NCBI GenBank assembly: GCA_035533275.1
Contig: DATLUD010000055.1
Location: forward strand, 1 to 64,000
Direction: 5' to 3'
DNA length: 64,000 nucleotides
Origin: SCRA01 sp035533275
GTDB taxonomy: Bacteria > Vulcanimicrobiota > Vulcanimicrobiia > Vulcanimicrobiales > SCRA01
The notes beneath the pieces were generated by a model, which was given only the letters and a program-made list of their open reading frames with translations, searched no databases and was not told where the DNA came from. A program made the translations under genes and the position numbers. Below, piece after piece: positions 28,799 through 37,859 of the stretch. Each line of letters starts with the position of its first letter. Within the stretch, counting starts at the first letter, position 1.

Positions 28799-30151
28799 GT
28801 GCACCTGAAACGCGTCCTCTCGCTACGAGATCTCGCGGTCATCGGCAGCGCCTCGATGGCCCCGGCGTACAGCTTGGCTGCCACGCTCGGCTTGATGGTC
28901 GCCGGGGCAGGCTACGATGCGCCTCTGGCCCTGCTAATGCTCTGCATCCCCATGTCGCTGGTGGCGTTCTCCTTCGGCCACCTGGTCCGGCGTCACCCGT
29001 CGGCCGGCTCGTCGTACTCGTGGATCCGCCTGGCCTTCGGGCGCAACGTCGGCGCCTACGGGGCATGGCTGCTCCTGTGCGCCAACTTCTTCGCCACCAT
29101 GGCCACGGCGTGGCCGGCGGCGACGTACACGCTGGCGCTGATCGCGCCGCAGGCGAACCCCTCCCCCGCGCTGGTGGCGGGCGTCGCGGTCCTGTGGATT
29201 TTCGCGGCCACGGCGCTGCTCTACGCCGGGGCGCGTCCCACCGCCGAGGTGAGCGCCGTGATGCTGGCGGCGGAGTTCGCCGTGCTTGCGGTCGTGGTTG
29301 TGGCGTGCCTGATGAACCCCAGCGCCGTGCCGTCTCATGCGCTCACGCGCAGCTTCCATCAGTTCGGGTTCGCCGGCATCCTCTCCGCGGCCGTGCTCTC
29401 CATCTGGATGGTCGACGGCTGGGAGGCTTCGGCGGCCTCCAGCGAGGAGCGCAGCGGCTCCAGCCGCGACCCCGGCATCGCTGGCGTGGTGGCGCTCCTG
29501 ATCACCTCGGCCGCGCTCTCGCTCTTCGCTGTCGTCGCCTTGCGCCTGGGGACGGTGGGCGGCTACAGCGCGCATAGCGCCGACGCGATGGAGTACATCG
29601 CCGGACTGCTGGGCGGCGGCTGGTGGCTGCGCCTGATGGCGGCCACGGTGCTCGTCTCGAGCGCCGCGTCGCTCTTCACGACCTTGCTCTATCTCTCGCG
29701 GTCGGCGTTCGCGATGGGGCGCGACGGCGTGCTCCCGCGCCGCCTCGCCCACGTCCATCCGCGCCTGGGCACTCCCGACGGAGCGATCCTCGCGATGATG
29801 GCCGTGACGGTGATCTCCACCGCGGTGGCGGGCCTCTCGCCCTCGGTGAATCAGGCGCTCTTCGCCATCGTCGATGCTTCGAGCGTCTTCCTCGGCGCGC
29901 TCTTCGTGCTCTCGGCGATGGCCTGCGCGTTCACCTTCGCCCCGCACGCCCGCGGCGGCGAGCGCGTGCGCACGGTGGCGCTGCCGTTGATCGGGGCGCT
30001 CTGGCTCGGCGCCGTGGTCGCCTACGGCGCGCTCTCCGGCGACGCGGTGCAGCGGATGATCGCCCTGGGCGGTTTGATCGCGGGCATCCCGTTCGCGCTG
30101 TGGCGACCGGGCATGGCTTCGGCTCCCTCGCTCGAAGAAGAGGCCGCGTGA
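28799..30151 (+). CDS. APC-family amino acid permease
   Basis: About 450 aa with roughly 12 hydrophobic segments. Family features: LKRVLSLRDLAVIGSASMAPAYSLAA at the start, TM6-like VDGWEASAASSEE, and SRSAFAMGRDGVLPRRLAHVHPRLGTPDGAI. I chose the GTG at 28799 because it begins directly at the family N-terminus; an upstream in-frame ATG at 28691 would add 36 Gly/Ala/Arg-rich residues and would overlap the divergent cyclase start. Substrate unknown. The following oxidoreductase start overlaps its stop (GTGA). Confidence 0.82.
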   Translation: MHLKRVLSLRDLAVIGSASMAPAYSLAATLGLMVAGAGYDAPLALLMLCIPMSLVAFSFGHLVRRHPSAGSSYSWIRLAFGRNVGAYGAWLLLCANFFATMATAWPAATYTLALIAPQANPSPALVAGVAVLWIFAATALLYAGARPTAEVSAVMLAAEFAVLAVVVVACLMNPSAVPSHALTRSFHQFGFAGILSAAVLSIWMVDGWEASAASSEERSGSSRDPGIAGVVALLITSAALSLFAVVALRLGTVGGYSAHSADAMEYIAGLLGGGWWLRLMAATVLVSSAASLFTTLLYLSRSAFAMGRDGVLPRRLAHVHPRLGTPDGAILAMMAVTVISTAVAGLSPSVNQALFAIVDASSVFLGALFVLSAMACAFTFAPHARGGERVRTVALPLIGALWLGAVVAYGALSGDAVQRMIALGGLIAGIPFALWRPGMASAPSLEEEAA

Positions 30152-31680
30152 GCGCGCGTTACGATGCCATCGTCCTGGGTTGCGGGCACAACGGTCTCGT
30201 CGCCGCGGCCTATCTGGCCAAGCGGGGTATGCGCGTGTTGGCGCTCGAGCGCCGCGAGGTGGTGGGCGGTGCCTGCGTCACGGAGTCGCCGTGGCCCGGG
30301 TGGCGCGTCTCCACCGCCGCATACGTGGTCAGCCTGCTCCACCCGCGCGTCGTGCAGGAGCTGCAGCTGCCCCGCTTCGGCTACGCGGCCTATCGTAAGG
30401 ATCCCGCGTCGTTCACGCCGCTCGACGACGGCCGCTCGCTCCTGCTCGGCAGCGACGACGCGGCGAACGCGTGCGAAGTCGCGCGCTTCGATCCCGCCGA
30501 CGTCGAGGGCCTGAGCCGTTTCGATCGGCTGGCCGTGCGCCTGGGGGAGCTGGTGCACGAGACGCTGCTGGAGCCGGCGCGGTCGCGCGAGGAGCTGGCG
30601 GCACGCTGGGGCGCGGACGACGCGCACGCGCTCTTGGAGGCCAGTGCCGCCGAATTGACGCGCTGTCACGTGCGCACGCCCGTGCTGCAGGCCACGCTGG
30701 CGACCGACGGACTCATCGGCACGTTCGCCGGTCCCGAGCAGCCCGGCACCGGGTACGTGCTGGCGCACCACTACGCGGGCCGCGCGCACAACGTGCAAGG
30801 CGCCTGGGGCTTCGTGCGCGGCGGCATGGGCGGCATCACGCGCGCGCTCGCGCTCGCGCTGCGGTCGGCGGGCGGCGAGATTCGCACGGAGGCCGAGGTG
30901 GAGCGCATCGCGCTCCGCGAGGGGCGCGCGTGCGGCGTGGTTCTCCGCGACGGCACCGAGATCGAAGCCGCGCGCGTGCTCTCGAACGCGACGCCGCACC
31001 GCACGTTCTTGGAGCTGTTGCCCCGGGACGCGCTCGACGCGCCCTTCGCGGAGCGGGTGCGGGGGTGGCGCTGCGAAGGCGTCTCGCTCAAAGTCAACTT
31101 CGCGCTGGGGGAGGCGCCGGACTTCACCGCTCGCCCGGGGACGGAGCTCCAGGCGCACCACCGCGCGACGGTCCACGTGGCTCCGTCGCTCGAGTATCTT
31201 CAGCGCGGCTATGAGGACGCGGCGGCGGGCGGCGTCTCGCAGTCGCCCATGCTCGAGTGCTTCATGCAGTCGCCGACGGACGCCACCATCGCGCCGCCGG
31301 GCAAGCATCTGCTCTCCGTCTTCGCGCAGTGGTTCCCCTATGGGCGCGAGGGCGGCTGGAGCGCGGCGCGCCGCGAAGAGGCCGCCGACGCCGTGCTGGC
31401 CACGCTCGCGCGCTACGCGCCGAATCTGCCGAACGCGGTGGAGGCGCGCCAAGTGCTCGCGCCCCCCGACCTCGAGGAGCTCCTGGGTCTCCACCGTGGC
31501 CACATCTTCCACGGCGAGCTGCTGCCCGGACAGATCTTCGGCGAGCGCTTCGAGGCCCGCACGCCGGTAGAAGGCCTGTATCTCTGCGGCTCCGGGGCCC
31601 ACCCCGGCGGCTGCGTCATCGGCGCGCCGGGCTACCTCGCCGCGCGCGCCGCGGTCGAGGACCTGGCAGCCGCGCTCTAA
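30148..31680 (+). CDS. FAD-dependent oxidoreductase, phytoene-dehydrogenase/PYROXD2-like
   Basis: 510 aa. N-terminal dinucleotide-binding motif VLGCGHNGLVAAAYLAKRGMRVLALERREVVGGACVTE; C-terminal FAD motif VEGLYLCGSGAHPGGCVIGAPGYLAAR. The overall pattern is that of amine-oxidase-like flavoproteins related to phytoene desaturase and PYROXD2 rather than a true carotenoid enzyme; no carotenoid genes are near. The GTG overlaps the permease stop by 4 bp, hinting that the imported amine or amino acid may be the substrate (inference). Confidence 0.83.
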   Translation: MSARYDAIVLGCGHNGLVAAAYLAKRGMRVLALERREVVGGACVTESPWPGWRVSTAAYVVSLLHPRVVQELQLPRFGYAAYRKDPASFTPLDDGRSLLLGSDDAANACEVARFDPADVEGLSRFDRLAVRLGELVHETLLEPARSREELAARWGADDAHALLEASAAELTRCHVRTPVLQATLATDGLIGTFAGPEQPGTGYVLAHHYAGRAHNVQGAWGFVRGGMGGITRALALALRSAGGEIRTEAEVERIALREGRACGVVLRDGTEIEAARVLSNATPHRTFLELLPRDALDAPFAERVRGWRCEGVSLKVNFALGEAPDFTARPGTELQAHHRATVHVAPSLEYLQRGYEDAAAGGVSQSPMLECFMQSPTDATIAPPGKHLLSVFAQWFPYGREGGWSAARREEAADAVLATLARYAPNLPNAVEARQVLAPPDLEELLGLHRGHIFHGELLPGQIFGERFEARTPVEGLYLCGSGAHPGGCVIGAPGYLAARAAVEDLAAAL

Positions 31681-31696
31681 CGGCGCAGGCGAAGCC

Positions 31697-33361
31697 GTGG
31701 ACGGAACGATCACGTTCATCTCCGACCTCGCGGTGGCGCTGCTCACCGCCAGCGTCGCGGGCGCGGTGGCTCGATGGCTGGGGATCACGCCGGTCCTGGG
31801 CTACCTGGTCGCGGGGGTGGCCATCGGGCCGTTCTCGCCGGGCTACATCGCCAGCGCCTCCACGCTCTCGGGACTCTCGGAGCTCGGGCTCATCTTTCTG
31901 CTCTTCAGCTTGGGCCTCGGCTTCTCCGTGGGCGAGCTGCGCGCCGCCGGGTGGCTGCCGCTGCTTGCCAACGTGGCGCTCATGGCGGTGATCGGCGCCG
32001 CGGCCGGGCTCGTGGCGCACCTGCTCGGTTTCGCGCATCCCCTCACGCTGGCTCTGGCGCTCACGCTCTCCAGCACCGCCATCGGCGCGGCGCTGATCGA
32101 GGAGTTGGGTCTCCACGAGGAGCGCGCGGGACACGTGGCGCTGGCGCTGCTGATCGCGCAGGACCTGGCGGCGGTGGCGCTGGTGGTGGTGGTGGCCGCG
32201 CCCGTCAGCGAGCTAAGCCTCTCGGGGGTAGCGTTGCCGCTGGCGAAGGCCGTCGCGTTCGTGGCGATCGCCCTGCTGGTGGGCGGGACGCTGCTGCACC
32301 GGTTGGTCGTGCAGATCCTGCGCCGCGCTCCCGCGGAGATGCTGGTGGGATTCTTCTCGGCCATCGCGCTCATCGCGGCGTGGCTGGGGCACCTGGCCGG
32401 GCTCTCGTTCGCCTTCGGCGCGTTCGTGGCGGGCGCGGTCACGACGGAGGCCGCCGGGAGCCGCATGGTGCAGGCGATCGTCGCGCCGTTTCGCGAGCTG
32501 TTCGTGATGCTCTTCTTCGTGGCGATCGGCACGCTGCTCGACGTGCGCGCGGTGGCCCAGCACTGGGAGAGCATCGTGATCCTTGGAGCGGCGCTGTTGG
32601 CGGTGCGCTTCGCGGGGTGGACGGCCGTGACGCGGTCGCTGGGCTGGGGGCGTTCCACGGCTCTGGCGCTCGGCGCGGCGATGCTGCCGCTCGGCGAGTT
32701 CAACGTGGTGCTCGCGACGGCGGCGCATCAAGCCGGGCGGCTCGACGCCACGGAGACGGCGACGTTCGTGGGCGTGACGGCGGCGTCGATCCTCCTGGCC
32801 GCCGCGCTCGCGCGGGTGCTGCGCGCCTTGCCGCACGATCACCAGGCGCTCGCGCGCGAAGCCGGGGAGCCGGCGCCCGTGGCGGCCGACGTCCTGATCG
32901 TCGGTTACGGCCGCGTGGGGCGCACCGTGGCCGCGACGCTGCGCCGCGCGGGCGTCGCGCTTGGCGTGGTTGAGGTCGACCGCGAGTTGGTGCGGCTGGC
33001 CGCGGAGGAGGGCGCCGACGCGCGCTTCGGCGACGGCCGCGATCCCAGAACGCTCGAGTCTTTGATCTCGCCGCGAACGAAGGTGGTGCTGGTGACCATT
33101 CCCGACGCCGCCGCGAACGCCGCCATCGCGCGCAGGCTCTCGTCGCGCTCGCCGGCGAGCATCGTCGCTCGTGCGCGTGGTTCGCAGGACGTGCGCATCC
33201 TGCGGGAAGCGGGGGCCGCCACGGTGCTGGTGCCCGAGACGGAAGGGGCCTTGGTCTTCGCGGAGGCGGTCCTGAGCGCGCTGGGATTCGGCGGAGGGCG
33301 CGTGGACGAGCTGATCTCCGCCCAGCGTGGGGAGATGGCCACGGAGCGCGGCGACGCCTGA
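31697..33361 (+). CDS. CPA2 monovalent cation/proton antiporter with RCK domain (Kef/YbaL-like)
   Basis: 554 aa. About 12 membrane helices (residues 1-380) with family segments VLGYLVAGVAIGPFSPG, LIFLLFSLGLGFSVGEL and ALLIAQDLAAVAL, then a cytoplasmic RCK/TrkA-N domain (about 397-510) with the nucleotide loop VLIVGYGRVGRTVAATL. Expected to exchange potassium or sodium for protons, gated by a nucleotide or other ligand. It starts 16 bp after the oxidoreductase with a GTG. Confidence 0.88.
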   Translation: MDGTITFISDLAVALLTASVAGAVARWLGITPVLGYLVAGVAIGPFSPGYIASASTLSGLSELGLIFLLFSLGLGFSVGELRAAGWLPLLANVALMAVIGAAAGLVAHLLGFAHPLTLALALTLSSTAIGAALIEELGLHEERAGHVALALLIAQDLAAVALVVVVAAPVSELSLSGVALPLAKAVAFVAIALLVGGTLLHRLVVQILRRAPAEMLVGFFSAIALIAAWLGHLAGLSFAFGAFVAGAVTTEAAGSRMVQAIVAPFRELFVMLFFVAIGTLLDVRAVAQHWESIVILGAALLAVRFAGWTAVTRSLGWGRSTALALGAAMLPLGEFNVVLATAAHQAGRLDATETATFVGVTAASILLAAALARVLRALPHDHQALAREAGEPAPVAADVLIVGYGRVGRTVAATLRRAGVALGVVEVDRELVRLAAEEGADARFGDGRDPRTLESLISPRTKVVLVTIPDAAANAAIARRLSSRSPASIVARARGSQDVRILREAGAATVLVPETEGALVFAEAVLSALGFGGGRVDELISAQRGEMATERGDA

Positions 33362-33375
33362 GCGCCGGCTCCCCG

Positions 33376-33879
33376 CTAGAGCTCGAGCGCCATCATCACG
33401 GCGTCCCAGCGCTCGCCATTGCGCCGGCGAATGGAGGCGCGCTCGATGCCGGTCTGCACGAACCCCATCTTCACGTAGAGCGCGCGCGCCGCGTCGTTGT
33501 GCGGAAAGACCTTCAACTCGAGGCGCTCCAGCGAGCGCTCGCGCGCCCAGTCGATGGACGCGAGCAGCAGCGCCGTCCCGATGCCGGCGCGGCGCGACCT
33601 CGCCGCGACGCACATTCCGATGGTGGCGGAGCGCGGCTCCTCGGGCCATGCGGTCAACTCCCCGAGCAAAGAGCCGTCTTCGCCCGGCACGACCAGGCAA
33701 AGATGGCTCTCGCGCTCGATGAAGGAGCGGATGTGGAAGGCGAACCGGCGCCGATCGAGTGGGGGCTCCGTGGCGATCCAGCGGCCCTCGGTGCCGACGG
33801 CCTCCAGCAGGTCGCCGAGCGCGGGGATGTCGGCGAGCGTCGCGCGGCGCAGGGAGGGAGGGTCGCCAGGTCGGTTCAT
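33376..33879 (-). CDS. GNAT-family N-acetyltransferase
   Basis: 167 aa. LRRATLADIPALGDLLEAV at the N-terminus, acetyl-CoA motif ARSRRAGIGTALLLASIDWARE, and LKVFPHNDAARALYVKMGFVQTGIE are characteristic. Closest in style to RimI/RimJ-like or YhhY-like acetyltransferases; target unknown. Convergent with the antiporter gene. Confidence 0.85.
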   Translation of the reverse strand: MNRPGDPPSLRRATLADIPALGDLLEAVGTEGRWIATEPPLDRRRFAFHIRSFIERESHLCLVVPGEDGSLLGELTAWPEEPRSATIGMCVAARSRRAGIGTALLLASIDWARERSLERLELKVFPHNDAARALYVKMGFVQTGIERASIRRRNGERWDAVMMALEL

Positions 33880-33907
33880 CCCGGCGACCTTGGACGAGGG
33901 ACGGGGC

Positions 33908-34183
33908 TTAGGCCTGCGCGGCGCTCCGGAAGTGCAGGGCGGGGAGGCCGTTGCGGCGGGCGCCGCGGCTACGCAGCTCGTTCTCTTGGGCGGGGACCGC
34001 CTCGAAGGCCAGGTCGCGCGCCGGGAGACCGGCGACGATCTTGGCGGGGAAGAACGGGTCCTCGCGGACGTCGAGGCGCGAGTCGACCGGGTGCCCGCTG
34101 CCGATGATGAGCACGGCGATGAGGGCGAAGAGGGCGATGGTGATCAGCATGATGGTGTTCGAGTGCTCCTTCGCTAGGATCAT
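33908..34183 (-). CDS. Small single-span membrane protein
   Basis: 91 aa: a membrane helix (IMLITIALFALIAVLIIGSG, about residues 11-30) followed by about 60 polar residues. No family recognised. The ATG at 34183 has only a weak GGGG upstream. It diverges from the LysR regulator 76 bp away, so it is a plausible target of that regulator. Confidence 0.5.
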   Translation of the reverse strand: MILAKEHSNTIMLITIALFALIAVLIIGSGHPVDSRLDVREDPFFPAKIVAGLPARDLAFEAVPAQENELRSRGARRNGLPALHFRSAAQA

Positions 34184-34231
34184 AGCCCCGACCGAACACC
34201 AGAAATAGGGGTGTGAGCTGGTGCTTCAGAA

Positions 34232-34242
34232 TAGCGTCGCTA
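34232..34242. promoter_or_regulatory. Palindrome in the LysR divergent region
   Basis: TAGCG-T-CGCTA is a perfect 11-bp inverted repeat 17 bp before the LysR-type gene, in the 76-bp divergent region shared with the small membrane-protein gene. LysR-type proteins commonly bind interrupted dyads and autoregulate in such positions. The palindrome is seen; its use is inferred. Confidence 0.35.
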
Positions 34243-34259
34243 ATAGCAAAGGAGGAGAC

Positions 34260-35225
34260 GTGGACGGACGCTCGCTTGGCAACCTCAACTTCAGCCACAT
34301 CGAGGCGTTCATCCAGGCCGCCCGCCTGGGCAGCTTCTCCCGCGCGGCGGAGTCGCTCGACCGCACCCAGGGCGCCGTCAGCCAGTCGATCGCCGCGCTG
34401 GAGGAGCGCTACGGGGGCCCGCTCTTCGACCGGCTCGGCAGGCGCCTAGGACTGACCCCGCTCGGCGAGATCCTCCTGCCCCGCGCCGAGCGCGCCGTGG
34501 CGGAGCTGCGAGCCGCCGGCGACGAGATCCGCGGCTTGCTCAACGCCGAGCGCGACACGATCTACATCGGTGCCTTCCCCTCCGTGGCGGGGCGGCTGAT
34601 GCCCGCGCTGATCGGCGAGTTCGTGCGCAGCCATCCCAGCGTCGACTTCCTCTTGCTCGAGGGCGAGCGCGACGAGGTGGTCGAGATGGTCAAGCGCGGC
34701 GAGGCCGATGTCGGCTTCGTGCTGCTGCCCGCGGACGACCCGGAGCTGGACGTCGTGGAGATCTTCACGGAGCCGTATCTGCTGATCGTGCCCATGAGCC
34801 ACCGGCTCGCCGCGCGCCACGAGGTGGCGATGGCCGACGTGGTGGGCGAGCCGTTGGTTGGCTTTGGGGACAGCAGCGGCTCGTGGCCCGCCATCGTCAG
34901 CGCCTTCGAGCGCACCACCGGCCGGCGCCCCGAACGCCGGTGGACGACGGACGACATCTACACCATGACGGGGTTCGTGCGCGCGCGCCTGGGCATCGCG
35001 CTGATTCCGCGCCTGGCGTTGCCGATGGCGGGGGAGCTGGTGGCGATCCGCATCGTCGACGCGCCGACGCGCACGGTGGGATACGCGCTCCCGCGCAGGC
35101 GCTTCCGCTCGCCGACCATGCTGGCGTTCGTCGACCACGCGCGCAAGGCGCTCCTGAGACAGATCTCCCCGGAGAGCCTGGCGGCGGAGTGCAGCAAGTA
35201 CGGGGTGAGCTACCGCAGCGCCTAG
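34260..35225 (+). CDS. LysR-family transcriptional regulator
   Basis: 321 aa. The N-terminal winged helix-turn-helix reads FSHIEAFIQAARLGSFSRAAESLDRTQGAVSQSIAALEERYGGPLFDRLGRRLGLTPLGE, followed by a periplasmic-binding-like effector domain. GTG 34260 is preferred over an in-frame GTG at 34221 because AAAGGAGGAG (34248-34257) lies just before it. The effector is unknown. Confidence 0.9.
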   Translation: MDGRSLGNLNFSHIEAFIQAARLGSFSRAAESLDRTQGAVSQSIAALEERYGGPLFDRLGRRLGLTPLGEILLPRAERAVAELRAAGDEIRGLLNAERDTIYIGAFPSVAGRLMPALIGEFVRSHPSVDFLLLEGERDEVVEMVKRGEADVGFVLLPADDPELDVVEIFTEPYLLIVPMSHRLAARHEVAMADVVGEPLVGFGDSSGSWPAIVSAFERTTGRRPERRWTTDDIYTMTGFVRARLGIALIPRLALPMAGELVAIRIVDAPTRTVGYALPRRRFRSPTMLAFVDHARKALLRQISPESLAAECSKYGVSYRSA

Positions 35226-35246
35226 CAGGAGTTCTTCCGCACCCTG

Positions 35247-35420
35247 TTAGTGCGCCACGCCCAGCGCGGCGACCAGCTTGCGGCGGATGCGCTCGAACGT
35301 CGCGAGGTTGCCGAACTTCTCGCGAATGAAGTAGACCAAGGTGTCGGACGGATCGTTCAGCCCGTCGAGGAAGTGCTCCAACAGCTTGGCTTCGTCGTCC
35401 GCGAGGGTGATGGTGGTCAT
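35247..35420 (-). CDS. Hypothetical 57-aa protein
   Basis: MTTITLADDEAKLLEHFLDGL followed by a basic helical end (FERIRRKLVAALGVAH). A strong AGAGGAG site lies 6 nt before the ATG, which supports translation. Amphipathic and probably helical; no signal peptide or membrane segment. Not recognised. It lies tail-to-tail with the LysR regulator and head-to-head with the macroglobulin-like gene. Confidence 0.65.
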   Translation of the reverse strand: MTTITLADDEAKLLEHFLDGLNDPSDTLVYFIREKFGNLATFERIRRKLVAALGVAH

Positions 35421-35507
35421 GCCTAGCTCCTCTGATGCCGTGGTTGGCCGTGGCGCGGGCCGTGCCCGCAGGTTCCGATTTTCCCGCGCACGAAGCGCCC
35501 CGAGTCC

Positions 35508-37859
35508 ATGAAGCCGCGCCTTTTCGCCGCCGCCGCCGCCCTCCTGCTGGCCCTCTCGTCCGCGGCGCCGGCGCGCGCGGCGCGTCCGCTCCTCGATCAG
35601 CACCAGTGGGACCGCTACTTCGCGCTCTTCGCGCGCAACGAGTACCTGCCGTGGCAGCCGGTGCAGGTGCGCCTCGACACCTACTCCGGCGCGCCCGTGG
35701 ACATGGCCGTCTACGACGTCGATCCCGCCGACGCGCTGATCGCCAACGGCGCCACCGTCAAGGAGCGCCCGATCGATCTCTCGCACGCGCATCTGGTGGC
35801 CAATTGGCGCTTCACGCCGCCCGCCGGGTACCGGTACACCTCGAACCTGGTGACGGTGCCGCTGGGCGGACGCGAGGGCTTCTTCGTGGTGGAGGCGCGC
35901 CGCGGCGACGCCTCGCAGCAGGTCTGGGTCGACGTCGCCTCGGCGGGCATGATCGCCAAGTCGGGGCCGGACGGCCTCTTCATCTACGCTGCGGACCTGC
36001 GCACCGGCCGGCCGCTCTCGCACATGCGCCTGACCTTCGTCGCGAACGGCCGCTTCGACGTCCACTACACCGACCTCAACGGCGTCTACCGCTGGACCGC
36101 CAAGACGCGGCCGATCTTTCTGCTAGGCGAGTGGGGGAAGAGCATCCCGTTCCTCTCGCTGCTGCCGCAGGCGCCCGATCCGCGCAGCGCGCTGGTGGTG
36201 CGCGTCGATCGAGACACCGTGCGCTCCGGCGACACGGTCCGCGTGGCGGGGTTCGCGCGCGTGCGCAAGGGTGAGGAGATGGTGCCCGCCCGCGGAGAGG
36301 TGGCGGTACGCGTGGTCGGTGACGGCCGCACGGAAGCGGCGACCCATGCCGAGCTCGACGAGAACGGCGCCTTCTCCGCGCAGATGCCGTTGCCGCGGGG
36401 TCTGGCCGCGGGCGAGTACGCGGTGCTCGCCACCGCCGCCGGCACCTCCGGGAGCGCCCCCCTCACCGTGGTGCCTCAAAGCGATGGGATCGCGATCTCC
36501 ATCGACGCCCCCGACGCCCCGGCGCCTGCCTCGGCCGTGCCGGTCGCGTTGCTGGTGCAGCGCGACGGCCACGAGCTGGCGGACGCGGAGGTCAAGGTGC
36601 GCGTCCTCCGCGTGCCGCATGCGCTGCCGCCGGGCTTCCATCGCGACTTACCGGGACTCTGGGGAACCTCCACGGTCTACGCGCAGACGCTGCGCACCGA
36701 TGCCGATGGCCGCGTCTCGTTCACGCTCCAGCCGCCGACCGACGGCCTCCCTTCCACCTACGTCGTGCGCGCCTACGCCGGGAACGCCTCCGCGGAGAGC
36801 GAGGTCGTGGCGTCGGCGCCGGATGCGTTGGAGATCCGTCCCGAGCGGATGCGCGTGGCCGAGGGCTCGGCGATCCGGCTGCTGATTCGCGGCTTCCGCG
36901 TGGGCGACGGTTGGCCGACGGCGGGAGTGGCGGTGCGCGTCACGCTCTCGCACGGGGTGAGCACCCAGCAGCAGACGGTGCGCCTCGACCGCACCGGCGA
37001 AGCCACGGTCACGTTCGACAAGCCGTTTCTCGGAGGCAACCTGATCGTCGCCAAGAGCGGCGAGACGATGGACGCCGTAGGCGTGGTGAGCGCGCCGCAG
37101 GACTTGGCGCTCTCCGCCGCGGCTACGTCGTCCGCGGAGATCGCGCTCAAAGCGGAGCGCGAGGGTGAAGCCCTGCGCGTCGACGCTGATCTCCCCGGCG
37201 CCGCCGGTGCGGCGCTGCTCACGCTGCAGACCGGGGGCGTGGTGAGCGCGATGGTCACGGCCGTGCGGGCGGGGCGGGCGAGCGCCAAGCTCTCGCTGCG
37301 CGGCGTGAGCGACAACGCCACGGTGGGCGCCGCCTTCGTGAAGGACGGGGCGCTCGTGTGGCGCGACGTCGCCTCGCCGATCGCGGGGCGTCTGCGCGTG
37401 CGGGTGGAGACGCCCAAAGCCGTGATGCCAGGCGCCTTGGCGGAGCTGCATATCAGCGTGGGCAGCACCGCACCCGCGACCGCGGTGGTGCGCGTGGCAG
37501 ACGCAGTGGGCTCCCCGGGCTCGAGCTTCAGCGACGCGGTGGCGCTGGCACCTTCGGCGGCCGTGACCACGCAGAACACCGCTCCGGAGGACTCCGTCTG
37601 GCACGCATGGGTCACGCCGGCCGGCTCGAACGTGGGCGACCTGTTCGCGCTCCAGCGCACGCAGGTCGCCGCGCGCACCGAGCCCGTGCAACCCACGCCC
37701 ACGCGCGTCTACGCCTGGGATCTGGTGCGCGGCGGGCGCGGCAGCCTGACCGCGGTGGTCGCCGCGCCGAAGGTGCGCGGGCGCTACGCGCTCTCGGTGC
37801 TGGTCATCTCCGCGGACGGGCGCGTGGGAACCGCCGCGGCGAGCCTCGAAGTGCAATGA
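35508..37859 (+). CDS. Secreted macroglobulin-like (MG-domain) protein, unknown function
   Basis: 783 aa with a clear signal peptide (MKPRLFAAAAALLLALSSAAPARA). The rest is beta-rich Ig-like repeats; GLFIYAADLRTGRPLSHMRL and VRVDRDTVRSGDTVRVAGFARV resemble MG2/MG3 domains of bacterial alpha-2-macroglobulins. No thioester motif (CxEQ) and no complement-type C-terminal domains are seen, and the length is about half of a full bacterial A2M. It could be a shortened protease trap or an adhesive/export-related surface protein. The stop overlaps the polA start (ATGA), an odd pairing. Confidence 0.7.
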   Translation: MKPRLFAAAAALLLALSSAAPARAARPLLDQHQWDRYFALFARNEYLPWQPVQVRLDTYSGAPVDMAVYDVDPADALIANGATVKERPIDLSHAHLVANWRFTPPAGYRYTSNLVTVPLGGREGFFVVEARRGDASQQVWVDVASAGMIAKSGPDGLFIYAADLRTGRPLSHMRLTFVANGRFDVHYTDLNGVYRWTAKTRPIFLLGEWGKSIPFLSLLPQAPDPRSALVVRVDRDTVRSGDTVRVAGFARVRKGEEMVPARGEVAVRVVGDGRTEAATHAELDENGAFSAQMPLPRGLAAGEYAVLATAAGTSGSAPLTVVPQSDGIAISIDAPDAPAPASAVPVALLVQRDGHELADAEVKVRVLRVPHALPPGFHRDLPGLWGTSTVYAQTLRTDADGRVSFTLQPPTDGLPSTYVVRAYAGNASAESEVVASAPDALEIRPERMRVAEGSAIRLLIRGFRVGDGWPTAGVAVRVTLSHGVSTQQQTVRLDRTGEATVTFDKPFLGGNLIVAKSGETMDAVGVVSAPQDLALSAAATSSAEIALKAEREGEALRVDADLPGAAGAALLTLQTGGVVSAMVTAVRAGRASAKLSLRGVSDNATVGAAFVKDGALVWRDVASPIAGRLRVRVETPKAVMPGALAELHISVGSTAPATAVVRVADAVGSPGSSFSDAVALAPSAAVTTQNTAPEDSVWHAWVTPAGSNVGDLFALQRTQVAARTEPVQPTPTRVYAWDLVRGGRGSLTAVVAAPKVRGRYALSVLVISADGRVGTAAASLEVQ

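Noticed and set aside
30148..31680. Carotenoid phytoene desaturase
   Set aside because: No other carotenoid genes nearby; the sequence style fits PYROXD2-like oxidoreductases and the gene is coupled to an APC permease.
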